From NCBI GenBank assembly GCA_032622095.1, contig CP136065.1:219462151-219526150 (forward strand): a stretch of 64,000 nucleotides of DNA. The letters run 5' to 3'. Source of the DNA: Siphonodentalium dalli (Eukaryota > Mollusca > Scaphopoda > Gadilida > Siphonodentaliidae). The notes beneath the pieces are model-generated. The model was given only the letters and a program-made list of their open reading frames with translations, ran no database searches and was not told the origin of the DNA. Positions 1 through 10,842 of this stretch are shown one piece after another; positions within the stretch are counted from its first letter, which is position 1; each line of letters starts with the position of its first letter. The translations under genes were made by a program, and so were the position numbers.

Positions 1-83
1 TTGGGGTCCGTTCTCATTGGTGGACTGCTGGGAGGGGTGGCTACATTCATAATTTATACAAATACAATGGCATTAGTTGGCAA
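1..83 (+). CDS. SLC30A9: SLC30A9 exon: last membrane helix (partial at window edge)
   Basis: Open from base 1 in frame 1, ending at donor gtaagt (84). Encodes a Gly/Val/Ile-rich helix followed by YTNTMALVGK, the CDF motif that leads from the final helix into the C-terminal domain. Ends in phase 2. The exon probably begins upstream of the window. Confidence 0.88.
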
Positions 84-3000
84 GTAAGTATTTGCAAAAA
101 TCTGTAGAACTTTACATTCATATATTTGCCTATAACAGGGCTTAAAATTGATACGAGAATCAGAACCGATTCTCGCAAATGATTTTCGCAAAGTTAAAAA
201 TGAGAATCAAGTTTGATTCTCGAATACATACATGTATCTCTGCTTTGTTATAAAAACATCATATCATACAGGTAGCTATTAAGTGTTTTTTTTTTCAATT
301 GGCCAACAGTAAATCTTTCAAAATTGAAAGCTATACATGTACAATAAATATTGCACAGCATTCCTGTTACATTCACATCAACTCATTTGACTGAAGATAC
401 AGGGAGAGGGTAAACTTTTTAAGATTTGAAAGTAAGACAATACTGTTGAGAAATTGACTCTGACAGTGCATTGAATTTTCAAAACTTTTGCCCTTCAAAA
501 TGTCTCTAACATGGAACGAGTGATACACCATACCCCCTTCCCAAACAACTTGTGGCATAATCAGGAATTTATTTTGATTTTCGTACCCTCAAACTTGTCA
601 ATCAGCTTTGATTCTTGCAAAAATGGATGGATTTTATAAGCAGTTCATGATGCAAGCCTGGAAATAGTGTGTTTGTCATTTGCTTTGCAGAATGAGGTCC
701 CCAGAGGGTGAATTTAGTGATGCTACCCCTAGCGTCACTAACCGGGGTGGCACCTGGGGATGGTTTAACTGTCAGGGATGGTTAATACATGTACCCCCCT
801 TCTGAGAGATCTGCAATGGTTAGCCCGGTTGCTATAGCCCCCCCCCCCCCTTGTCGGGGGAATTGTAGCCCCTACATTGGGGAAATCCTGGTGCCACCCC
901 TGATCACTCAATTCACCCTCTGAGGACCTCATTCTGCTTAGACCTCATATTCTGGGTAGTATATTTTGTCTCAAATTAACAATATTTTTAGTAACTTTTT
1001 CCTTTCTGTTCAGTTTCTATATCCCCTAATTCACAGAAGATAAAATTGATGTGAATAATGGGTGAACATCACCAACTTCAACTGGGAAACTTCAATCTGA
1101 TCCTAGGTCTCCCATAGCAGTTTAGGCCTAAGCAGAATGAGGTTACCAGAGGGTGAATTTGGTGATGCTAGCCCACCATGCATGATAGCGTCACTAAATT
1201 CACCCTCTGATGACCTCATTCTGCAAATGACAGACACACTATTTCAAGCTTTGTAATGATGAACTCTGCCGTTTGAAAAAATAAATAAGGCTAAGGTCAC
1301 AAGACTGTATTCAGACTAAACCAGGCTTCAAAATATAGTGCTGGTAGGCCACTGTATGGTGTGGCATCACTAAATTCACCCTCTGGGGACCTTATTCTGC
1401 AATTGACCAGCACCGTTTTTTGAGTCATGGACTAAAGCTCAAAATGAAACTTTGTTTATTTTCATGTCATTCAAACCACAAACGCTTCTGATAAATGGAA
1501 TACAGTACAAGGTGTTTTGGCTGTCAATGCTAGAAAAATTACAATTTTCAAAATATAATATAAAGTTGAGACATTTTTTTTGCAGAATTTATGAATTGGG
1601 TTTGTTCCATTAGTTCTTCAGTCTCAGCAATTCAGGCAAAAAAACCTTTCAAACTTACTAGTTAAAGATACGGGCGGCCTTTGTCGTGGGTATGGCTGTT
1701 AAAATAGTCACATCTGCTAAAACCGCCATAAACAGAAAGAATATTATATAATAGATAGATGTTGTTCTTATACATAAATATTGCATAGATTGCATGTTAT
1801 TGTCACTTGTACGCTTTGTTATGTAAACAAACATCAATTTTTTTTACAAAACTATATGTTTGTAGACAAACACTCGGAACTAAAGGATCATGCAATGAAA
1901 ATGTTCTGTTGCGCTGTGGAAGGCCAAGATAAAATTATTGGTACAATCGCATTCAATTCACGCCAAATTTTATTTTAATCGACAAATTTTACCCGCTGTC
2001 AGTTCAAAATCCAGCTAATCCATGTTACTTCATGATTGGGAAATGATCAGACAAAAAACGTGTACATAATATAATTGTTCTTGCAAAGAGATGAATATTT
2101 TTCAATCCAGTTAGTATTTTCTCCTAACTTATGGTAATTACATCATGTACCTATATATGGTAATACATATTACAAATGATACTATTGTGAGTTGTAAGTC
2201 GTAGATGCATCAAATTAGGCGTTTTACAACCGACGTATAATGCACGCGAATCCAAATAAGGAAATGACGCATTGTCGTGACTCTGCTCAGCTGCTCTGCT
2301 TATAAACAATTCACTGCACTTTTTGCGAGAAACTAAACACTCGACCTATATTTTCTCTGACACAAAGCGTGTTTTATGAATAATATCATATTCATATCAT
2401 CATTATGCTATACTATAAGTATATTCTTGAGGAAATTATCATAACTTGATACAGGGCCCAAGCTTGGTCTTGAAAACAGGGAGAAGTGACTTCTCCCTCT
2501 GGAGATTTTAGGGAGACTTCAGCCCAAAATAGGGAGAAGTGGAGAGACTGAAGAAAAACATAAACACTTGTTAATTTTCAAATATTTATTTATTTATAAC
2601 ATCAATAAAAAGATTAAATAACAAGATAAAACATGCATGGTTATATACCAAAAATAAAATATAGCACAAGTAGAGTACCTGTATAGATAGATAACATGAA
2701 CTTGTATTTCTTCTTGTTAAAATAAACAATAAGGACTAATCAAGGAGTTATAAAAAGCTTGTAATATTAATGAATACCAACATCGATGATATGATCAGTG
2801 ATGATAATCCGATTAACAACTGATTAAAGCAATAAACTTGGCAAGTTGTATAGATGTGTTACAATAGTGATTAATGTGTTCTTAACAAAGACCAGTGAAG
2901 CTAATAATATACACCAACAGGTTACTTAATTACCTGCATTGTAATCAAGTACATGCAATTAATTTACAATGGTTGACAGACTCGTTAACTCTCACAATTT

Positions 3001-6000
3001 TGGAATGAGACTCATGATTTCACGACCCTGTTTTTAACAGTAAGCAAGCACGTGCTATTGTTTACATAATAAATCTGCAACTCCCAAGCGTAAAAAAGTT
3101 GGATTGGGAAACGGAGTCAGACGCAAACTACTTTAATAAATTTTAAAAATCATGGATATTTTTAGAGTTTAAATGCATAGACATTGAAAAGACATCATGA
3201 TTTGTTTACATAGGCTACTGAATGTGCGGTGGTGACCATGCATGGCTATACAATTTGCGGTTACAAAATGACCCGGCGGAACAAAGTAACGACTAACTTC
3301 TTCTTCAGACGTGCGAGTAGCTCATCATAAACTTCGTTGCAAAGCGCAATTTGCCGTTTCCAAAAGCACTCAATGTGATTAGAATATGTGGATACAGTAC
3401 ACAATGTACAATTTATAATTAAAGCTGACTCATTAGAACAGTTTTAACCCTTTACCCAACAGAACGGCCCTGTGCCAATGCATTCTCTTATATATGCGAG
3501 TCGACCATAGGTCGCCTCGCATATATAAGAGAATGCATTGGCTTAAACATTAAAAATTATAAAATTGTTAAAGAATGTAAGAAAAAATGGTAAAAAGTGT
3601 TAATTTTTTTTTTTTTTTAGGCCAATGCATTCTCTTATATATGCGAGGCGACCTATGGTCGACTCGCATATATAAGAGAATGCATTGGCACAGGGCATAA
3701 CTGTAACCATCACACTGTGGTCAAGGAGCCGGTTCCAATGATATCCATATTTGTATGGTTCTATTGAGACAGACCGAAGATATTTTAGGCTGTTGAAGCT
3801 TTATTTGGCCGGTTTTGGCCGTTTTGTTGGGTAAAGAGTTAAGACTATATATTTTTTGCAAAATTTCCACTGGTAAAATTACATTAAATCCCAAGCTGGT
3901 TTGGTCAAATTTGGAAGGCGACTTTGTTTTTGCCTTGCGGACATCCGAGGACGAAGTCGTCTGCGAGAAGGCGATAACTTCGCCCCAGACGCATCCTTGA
4001 CTTGATAAATGTTATTTCTAAATTATAACCTACAATGAAGGCCGCCCGTCTCTTTAAATTACTGATGTCTGTACTATAACATTTAGTACCACTTGAAGCC
4101 ATTCCAGATCCTCCAAAAAACTCTATTGTGATTCTGCCTTTTTCAGATCCATTCCTTATGACCTACACAAAGAGATTAGCCTCCGGCTGGAGGGAGACAG
4201 GATGATCAGGTAATCCTCTCCCTACTATCTATCATGTTAGTGTAACCTCACACTGCGATTTAAAATTGTGATAACTCAAACAAACGTCAACCGATTTCAT
4301 TCATGTTTGGTATATGAGCCTGTTGCAACAATATCTCGAATGTTTTCGAAAACCAGGTTTGTCAAAACTTTTATACGAGAGTTATGGGACTTAGTTTTTC
4401 CATTTTTAGCGATTTTGATCGTTAACGAGATAACTTAAACAAACTTGACTGATTTCAAAGATATTCGGTATGTGAGTCTAGGATCACCTCTAGATGGGAG
4501 CTATCGAATTTGAATGATTTTCGTTGAAAAACATGGCCACCGGCAGCCATCCTGGATTTACTCTTTGCATCACTAAATCCTTTAGCACACCCTACAGAAC
4601 ATATCCTCATCCGATCATCACCAAACTTCATATGGATTCTCGGGGTGACCTCTAGTTGGGTGCCTACCAGTTTTTTTTCAAATTCTGTTAAAAAACATGG
4701 CTGCCAGCAGCCATCTTGGATTATATTTGTATGTCAAAATCCTTTATCACACCTTACAGGTCACATTTCTGATCCAATCATCACCAAACTTTATATGGAT
4801 CTTCGGGGTGACCTCTAGATGAGAGTCTCCCCTTTTTCCTGAAATTCGTAAAAAAAAACATGACTGCCAATAATTCTTTTGCAACAGATCCACTCTTTCA
4901 GGAAAAACTAAACGCTTATCTTCCGATGTGCTCCCCTTATAGTTATAATTTGATTTCCTTGTTTTCTTAAACCTTAAAAAAGTTTTTGTTTTTCAGGTCC
5001 CTACATGATGTGAAAGCCATGGAAATGGGTGGGAAAATTCGCTTTAAAGCCGAGGTTGACTTTGATGGAAAAGAAATTACAAGAGCCTACCTTTATAAAT
5101 TGGACATGGATTTACTCCTGATGGTATATATCTATATAAAAGCGAAGTGGTTGTGTGTGTGTGTGTGTGTCTGTATGTAACAGTGTCATGAATTTGGTGC
5201 GTTTATAACTTTTCACTCCTATGTCCAAATTTAGCCAAAATTAGGAATATATTAGAATATGACACAAGAAATTTCAGTCTGATCGGGTAAAGATGGCCTG
5301 AGATATAGCACATTGCTCAAAGGTCATGATGGCGAAATATCTGTATGATTTAGAGTTGATTTAGCATACGAATGCATGGGCGCCATTGAGAGCACTACCC
5401 AACAAACCGGCCAAAACCGGCCAAATAAAGCTTCAACAGCCTAAAATATCTTCGGTCTGTCTCAATAGAACCATACAAATATGGATATCATTGGAACCGG
5501 CTCCTTGACCACATTGTGATAGTTACAGTTATGCCCTGTGCAATGCATTATCTTATATATGCGAGTCGACCATAGGTCGCCTCGCATATATAAGAGAATA
5601 CATTGGCCTAAAACAAATCTTTTTTTTAACACTTTTTACCATTTTTTCTAACATTCTTTAACAATTTTATAATTTTTAATGTGTTAAGCCAATGCATTCT
5701 CTTATATATGCGAGGCGACCTATGGTCGACTCGCATATATAAGAGAATGCATTGGCACAGGGCCGTTCTGTTGGGTAAAGGGTTAAGATAACTCTATATC
5801 TATCTATGTCATGATAGTTATGATGCCTGCTCCATAAACTGATGAAACGATAAAGACCCGGCAATATATCATATATATCCCATAGAGAGCCTCACATATA
5901 TAAGAGAATGCACTGGCTTACAAGGTCAAGGTAAATATTTTTAGGCCGATGTATTCTCTTATATATGCGAGGCTCCCTATGGGAGACTCGCATATTTAAG

Positions 6001-7513
6001 AGAATGCATTGGCACAGGGTTTTCGCAAAATTTCAGGAGGCTCTAGTCATTATAATGTTAACAGCCAATCAGCTGGAAACCTGCTATGTACTGTTTATGT
6101 TATTCCTCGACTAATTTCTTCCAGGAAATGCAGTCGCTGAAAACAACTGAGGAAGCTGAGCAGTTTTTGTTGAATCACGGTGAGAAGATAATAGATTCAG
6201 TTGGTGCAGAGGTCGACCGCATAGAAAAATATATGAAGGTCAGTGTTCATGTCTGAGTTTAGTGTGGATTTAGGGTGAATTTAATGATGCTATCCCACAC
6301 AGCATCACCAAATTCACCTTCTGGGGACCTCATTCTGCATGTCCTCATCTACTACATGGGAGACATAGACTCAGATTGAAGTTCCCAAAAGGTGAATATT
6401 GTGATTTACACCCATTGGGAACCTTGATCATCTGCCAATTTGGGGATATAGAGAAACTAAACTATTTAAAAAAAGAAATAGAATCTATGTGAAGAAGTTT
6501 CTATAGAAATTTGATAATAAAGAAACTTTCCAGAGAAGATGAGGCCTAAGCATCAGAGAATGAGGTCCCCAGAGGGTGAATTTATTTATTCTAACCTGCT
6601 ATGCGGGATAGTGTCATTAAATCTGCAAATAACAGGCACACTAAACTTAGGCCTTTGTATCATGGTTTCATTATCCTCAAAAGTTTTATATTATCTATTC
6701 ACTTCAAACAAAGTTTCAAGCAAGAATTTAAATGTAAGTGTTTTACTTAAATATCCACTACAGAATTCAACCCATGTACATGTACCATGTTTGAACACTT
6801 TATTTCACTAAATTTGTAGCTTTATATAGAAACCAAAGGTACATTCTGAGAAGAGGGCCAGTTATCTCGGAACTCAAAACATTCTTAGCAGGTCGAGTTC
6901 AAACTAACTATAGAGTGCTATATATAGAAACCTAAAGTACATTCTGAGAAGAGAACCAGTATTCTCGGAACTTGAAGCATTCTTAGCAGGTCAATGTCTA
7001 ATGAACCAGAATGGCTTGCGATCATATAACTTTTGATTTTACCTTACCCTTTTAAGACATCTGATGTCAATGGCACCTAACCCATGACAGTCCCCGGGAC
7101 AATTGACCACAAATCTGCTCCGAGGGTCCAGCCGTTTGGATGCCCATAACCCAACAGACAAACTAACAAAATTGAGTATTATTAGTTTAGATGATGATGA
7201 GATATCTTAATATAGATAAAACGAAGAAAGTAAAAATAAATATTTAGACGACCTAGCTACCTATCCAAACTTTTTACATCAGGTCGGGAATGTGAAACAA
7301 TGCTTTTAAAAATATCGGCCTTACTACCGGATTAGTTACCGACACAGTGGTAGTGTACTATTAAGATTATAGATCAGCAATAGTCTTCTGTTTGGGTTTT
7401 GGTGTGTTTGTTTATTTTGTTTGCAGTTGTTGATGTATTAATCCATCTCTCATTCTTTCTCTTTACAGGAAAATTATCCAGAGTTACGCCATATGGATCT
7501 AGAAGCTCTTTGA
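1..7513 (+). CDS. SLC30A9: SLC30A9 / ZnT9-type zinc transporter, 3' part (5 exons)
   Basis: Partial gene, 5' end outside the window. Exons 1..83, 4147..4209, 4997..5123, 6125..6238 and 7469..7513 join in frame to about 143 residues ending at a TGA. The first exon encodes a hydrophobic Gly-rich membrane segment (LGSVLIGGLLGGVATFIIYT) typical of the last transmembrane helix of cation diffusion facilitators. The rest is the cytosolic or matrix C-terminal domain, with HDVKAMEMG, KIRFKAEVDFDG, LNHGEKIIDSVGAEVDRIEK and the terminal PELRHMDLEAL, which I recognise as the ZnT9 C-terminus. Family knowledge: ZnT9 is a CDF-fold transporter implicated in mitochondrial zinc export. All splice sites are GT-AG and phases agree. 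The histidine/aspartate transport site would lie upstream of the window. Family assignment is firm; the exact orthologue name is inferred from the C-terminal motifs. Confidence 0.9.
653..1253. mobile_element. Family F hAT-type MITE, copy F1, with nested insertion
   Basis: Begins caagcctg and ends aagctttg, with flanking near-duplicates tcatgatg / taatgatg. Two hairpin blocks (gcagaatgaggtcccc ... ) are separated by an inner spacer. An unrelated GC-rich element is inserted in the left hairpin at 742..900. This is the longer F subtype with an inner region containing atctcc/tctccc and tatagag-like motifs. Confidence 0.75.
742..900. mobile_element. GC-rich element nested in F1
   Basis: Bracketed by ggggtggcacc and ggtgccacccc, an 11-bp terminal inverted repeat. 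The flanking F sequence tcacta / tcactc is repeated on both sides, suggesting a target duplication of about 6-8 bp. Contains C- and G-runs. Confidence 0.55.
1353..1412. mobile_element. Family F fragment (half hairpin)
   Basis: gcatcactaaattcaccctc and tggggacc-like sequence with one end of an F element only. No matching left half. Confidence 0.5.
3444..3842. mobile_element. Family A piggyBac-type MITE, copy A1
   Basis: TTAA ends with CCCTTTACCCAACA termini (the right end varies: gtaaagagttaa). Contains two 68-bp hairpins (core aatgcattctcttatatatg) that are reverse complements of each other, then a unique arm with tgtaaccatcacactgtggt. Inside the SLC30A9 intron. TTAA duplication and a CCCTTT start are hallmarks of piggyBac-type elements. 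Confidence 0.8.
4147..4209 (+). CDS. SLC30A9: SLC30A9 exon (63 nt)
   Basis: Acceptor tttttcag ends at 4146 and the donor gtaatc starts at 4210. Encodes SIPYDLHKEISLRLEGDRMI, corresponding to the start of the C-terminal domain. Phase 2 in and phase 2 out, so it joins its neighbours without a shift. Confidence 0.87.
4463..4868. repeat. Diverged tandem-like units (catggctgccagcagccat)
   Basis: About three diverged units containing tatggatyctcggggtgacc and aaaaacatggctgccagcag in the same order, at roughly 150-160 base spacing. A similar piece occurs near 39440. Confidence 0.5.
4997..5123 (+). CDS. SLC30A9: SLC30A9 exon (127 nt)
   Basis: Follows acceptor tttttcag at 4996 and ends before gtatat at 5124. 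Encodes SLHDVKAMEMGGKIRFKAEV and then DFDGKEITRAYLYKLDMDLLLM, the most conserved part of the ZnT9 C-terminal domain. Ends in phase 0. A GT dinucleotide run follows shortly after the donor. Confidence 0.92.
5150..5170. repeat. GT dinucleotide microsatellite
   Basis: About ten GT units in the SLC30A9 intron, shortly after the 5123 donor. Confidence 0.85.
5396..5786. mobile_element. Family A MITE, copy A2 (opposite orientation)
   Basis: Unique arm first, hairpins second; ends ctgttgggtaaagggttaa. The left terminus is clipped (actaccc for tttaccc), so its TTAA is lost. Confidence 0.75.
5865..6056. mobile_element. Family B element (truncated), copy B0
   Basis: Two hairpin arms with the aatgcattctcttatatatg core and the ctccctatgggag loop typical of family B, then gttttcgcaaaatttcagga. 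Both TTAA ends are missing. Confidence 0.6.
6125..6238 (+). CDS. SLC30A9: SLC30A9 exon (114 nt)
   Basis: Acceptor cttccag at 6124, donor gtcagt at 6239, phase 0 at both ends, 38 codons. Encodes EMQSLKTTEEAEQFLLNHGE, then KIIDSVGAEVDRIEKYMK, a helical segment diagnostic of ZnT9. Confidence 0.92.
6249..6655. mobile_element. Family F long subtype, copy F2
   Basis: Starts ctgagtttagtgtg and ends cacactaaacttagg. Between them lie two partial hairpins and the inner segment with gggagacatagactcaga and tttctatagaaattt. Confidence 0.65.
6823..6993. repeat. 98-bp tandem duplication
   Basis: The unit tatatagaaacc...attctgagaagag...attcttagcaggtc occurs twice with a 98-base period and about 85-90% identity by eye. 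Confidence 0.7.
7469..7513 (+). CDS. SLC30A9: SLC30A9 terminal exon with stop codon
   Basis: Acceptor ctttacag at 7468. Encodes ENYPELRHMDLEAL followed by TGA at 7511..7513. The RHMDLE-type ending matches the RHVDLE ending of vertebrate ZnT9. The 3' UTR continues into the following sequence. Confidence 0.92.
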   Translation, partial: ENYPELRHMDLEAL

Positions 7514-7612
7514 TGATCATTCCATTAGTGGAACGAATGCTAGTTTATTAACAATGCCATGTCAAGGTTTCCATTACACCAATGCAATAGTGATGTGGAC
7601 CGAACCAAACCT

Positions 7613-7682
7613 CTGAGGGTGGTCCGCTGAGGGTGGTCCGCTGAGGGTGGTCCGATGAGGGTGGTCCGCTGAGGGTGGTCCA
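7613..7682. repeat. 14-bp minisatellite, five units
   Basis: ctgagggtggtccg repeated five times (one unit with a c-to-a change and the last slightly diverged), 100 bases after the SLC30A9 stop and so probably in its 3' UTR. Confidence 0.9.
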
Positions 7683-7753
7683 GTCGACCGACAAGGCAGT
7701 CCAATCCACATACTGCGTGTAAAAGAAAGTCTTATTATAGCAAAATGTTCATT

Positions 7754-7759
7754 ATTAAA
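7754..7759 (+). promoter_or_regulatory. Candidate SLC30A9 polyadenylation signal (ATTAAA)
   Basis: ATTAAA about 240 bases after the stop, followed within 10-25 bases by a T-rich/GT-containing stretch. This is the first good hexamer downstream of the stop codon. AATAAA near 8215 is an alternative. No transcript evidence is available. Confidence 0.35.
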
Positions 7760-8627
7760 AATGTTTTTTTTGCATTGGAATATTTAGGGTGCTTAGATAT
7801 CGTATATACAATGTAGCACTCTAGTGTTCACTATATCGTTCAGAGATAACATGCTACAACCTAAAACCAAGTCTAATTAAAATACAGACAGGTAATCCCA
7901 TTACTTCCAAGAAGTATTACATTAGTGTCAGCCAATCAGAACATTCCACGGTTTAGCAATGAAGCCATTCAGAAGTTTGTCGGAATTCTTTAGTCACCAC
8001 GATTCCAGAAAATCTCGTCACATAGCTAAAAACAGCGTAATAATTTTCTGTCATGTTCCTACTTTCACACAACGTTTACAAATTTAGAGATTACAACTAA
8101 TTAAACACTACGGTAGAAAGTGTCTATGAAGAGTCCAGAATTGAACAATAATACTTTGATTTAACGAATAGAATTAAGAATTTCAACAGTAACTTACAGC
8201 ACCATATTTTCCGAAAATAAAACCGAAAGCAGATATCTGTCAATCGTAAAACTATTTTTAATGCGTAATTTGCGACGTGACCAAATACTGCAGGGATTGC
8301 CAGGGATTTATAGCGCCGGTAATGGGAAGAATGTTTTAATGTTTCAGACTATAGAAAGCCTAGCTTGTTCAATTGTCTGTATTTTAATTAGACTGCCTAA
8401 AACCCAATAGACTATATACCGGAGACGTTGTTCCGTTGTGTGTATACATGTACCTGCGATATGTATGTCTTATATGGTGATCAAAGATCAATCGGTTTTT
8501 GGAAGCATTATTTTTTGAGACACGACTAATTTTGAACAATTTCTTTTGATAGAAACTGTCAAAACATGATAGAATTCTAAATTTACTAAATATTATTCTG
8601 ACGGAATTCAGTAAACTTCTGCATTAA

Positions 8628-8740
8628 CCTTTACTAAATGGAATCTCTCATCAGTTATAAAACTATATATTGGAATGGTCTATTTATTCATTTGGAGGGA
8701 AGTTCAGGATATATTAGCAAACAGATAAATACTAAAATAT
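8628..8740. mobile_element. Family D fragment
   Basis: ctttactaaatgga, then attcatttggagggaagttc, matches one arm of D elements seen at 14.6 kb. The rest of the element is not recognisable. Confidence 0.45.
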
Positions 8741-9237
8741 GCAATGAAAAATGTTTTATTTATTTTCTCGCAGTCATGATTTCAGATGGTAGACTGAGCG
8801 CATACCCTAGTTGGATTAGATATGCAGTTTTTTTTTTTTATATTTCCTGTCAAACTGTCTTTATCAACTTACATGAAAAACTGGTTGTTTTTTTTTAAAC
8901 CACTTTTTTCATAATTCGTATATATATCTCTCATATTGTAAGGGTAAAGAGTTGTTAATATAGTGCCCTACATACATTGGTTATTTAAAGGGATATAAAT
9001 GATTTTTTCCTTCAAATTTATAGTTTGAAATTGAGATTTTTTGAAAATTCACAAATTCTATACCATGCAGCACAGTAAAGTAACCCAATAATCTACCTAT
9101 GAATTATCGATCTGGCTATACGCTTAATAAACCTGCCCAGGGATTCTGCCAAATGCTTTTCGTCATTTAGGTCAACAAGATGTGACGTTAGTTCATGTTA
9201 TGATTTGTTTTATGGGGATATAAAATACAGTACCTAC

Positions 9238-9452
9238 AGCAATGCCCTAATTAATTGACTGCTTAACCACAGCAGAATTATGGGTAACTTTTCAGGATTT
9301 AGTCGGAAATATGTCGTGTTGCCATACATCGGAAAGCTCTCCCTGAGAGCTTTCCTATGAATGGCAGCAAGCCATATTTCCGACTAAATCATGAAAAGTT
9401 ACACATAATTCTGCTGTGGTTAAGCAGTCGATTAATTAGGGCATTACTGTAA
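9238..9452. mobile_element. Family E mariner-type palindrome, copy E1
   Basis: Near-perfect inverted repeat of about 215 bp from aatgccctaattaattgact to the matching right arm and cattactgta. Both arms carry gactgctt where most other copies have gactcctt. Confidence 0.8.
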
Positions 9453-9778
9453 TTGGCAGTTGACGATTCAGCGAACAGGATTTAGTGTACCTCCCATACA
9501 AATATTTAAGATTGGTGCACGTCTGATCTTTCACAAGCTAACAACTGGTAATTATTATTCTGGGCATCATTTATGTACATTTATATATACAACATTTTAT
9601 CTTTGTTTAATGTCTACTGTTATGTTATTTTTGATCTTTAATAAAAGACTATGACGATCATAATCCTAATTGGCTGTGAAATTTTCTCATGTGAGGGTTT
9701 ACAAAATATCTGCCTAACACATCATATTGTAATAGCAGGGTGCATCATGCATGTGAAAGCAAGTTGAACATCTACATT

Positions 9779-9890
9779 AATGCCCTAAATAATCTACTCC
9801 TTAACCACAGCAGAGTTATGGGTAACTTTTCAGGATTTGGTTGGAAATATGGCTTGTTGCCATTCATCGGAAAGCTCTCAATGAAAGTTT
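9779..9890. mobile_element. Family E half-element, copy E2
   Basis: Left arm only (aatgccctaaataatctact to ggaaagctctca), ending abruptly where F-family sequence begins. Probably a recombination or insertion junction. Confidence 0.65.
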
Positions 9891-10056
9891 CTATATAAAT
9901 TTGATAATGAAACTTTCCAGAGAAGATGAAGCCTAAGCAGAATGAGGTCATCAGAGGGTGAATTAAGTGATGCTAACCCGCTATGCGGGATAGCGTCATT
10001 ATATTCACCCTCTGGGGACCTCATTCTGCAAATGACAGGCACACTAAACTCAGACT
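9888..10056. mobile_element. Family F half-element, copy F3
   Basis: Starts inside the long subtype (gtttctatataaatttgata) and runs through one hairpin to cacactaaactcag. Fused directly to the E2 half-element. Confidence 0.65.
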
Positions 10057-10172
10057 TGCACCTGTTATGTTTTCTCGTATTGTAATTTACTTACCTGCAA
10101 AGTGCTTTTAAGGTGATAAACTCAAAGCCACAGTTATCCTTAATATATAATAATTTAATCAATTGAATACTA

Positions 10173-10323
10173 GTACAGTAATCCCCTAAGTAATCGACCC
10201 CTTAACCACATCAGAATTATGGGTAATTTTTCAGGATTTAGCCATATTTCCGACTAAATCCTGAAAAATTACCCATAATACTGATGTGGTTAAGGGGTCG
10301 ATTACTTAGGGCATTACTGTATA
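10173..10323. mobile_element. Family E, internally deleted copy E3
   Basis: TACAGTAAT...ATTACTGTA palindrome of about 150 bp. The central segment found in full copies is missing from both arms, and the arms still match at all but about two positions. Confidence 0.8.
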
Positions 10324-10441
10324 TGAACCTCGGAGCAGAATCCTATGAAGAACTAAAGTGAATATTATTTGGAATTAGAAAAGATGCACCAATGACTGCT
10401 TATCCATTTCTTTATTAAATACTCGATGAGTAGTTATCCCC

Positions 10442-10842
10442 TTAACCCTTTACCCAACAGAAGGGCCCTGTGCCAATGCATTCTCTTATATATGCAAGTC
10501 GACCATAGGTCGCCTCGCATATATAAGAGAATGCATTGGCTTAACACATTAAAAATTATAAAATTGTTAAAGAATGTAAGAAAAAATGGTAAAAAGTGTT
10601 AAAAAAAATATTTTTTTTAGGCCAATGCATTCTCTTATATATGCGAGGCGACCTATGGTCGACTCGCATATATAAGAGAATGCATTGGCACAGGGCATAA
10701 CTGTAACTATCACAATGTGGTCAAGGAGCCGGTTCCAATGATATCCATATTTGTATGGTTCTATTGAGACAGACCGAAGATATTTTAGGCTGTTGAAGCT
10801 TTATTTGGCCGGATTTGGCCGGTTTGTTGGGTAAAGGGTTAA
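10442..10842. mobile_element. Family A MITE, copy A3
   Basis: Full-length, TTAA to TTAA, with both hairpins and the unique arm. Its right TTAA (10839..10842) is also the left TTAA of the next element (J1). Confidence 0.85.

Larger units (their letters stand above)
84..4146 (+). other. SLC30A9 intron (4.1 kb), repeat-bearing
   Basis: Holds an F-family hAT-type MITE with a nested insertion (653..1253), an F half-copy (about 1353..1412), and an A-family element (3444..3842). Around 2470..2545 is a gggagaagt / acttctccc near-palindrome. The rest is AT-rich with no coding signal. Confidence 0.6.
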
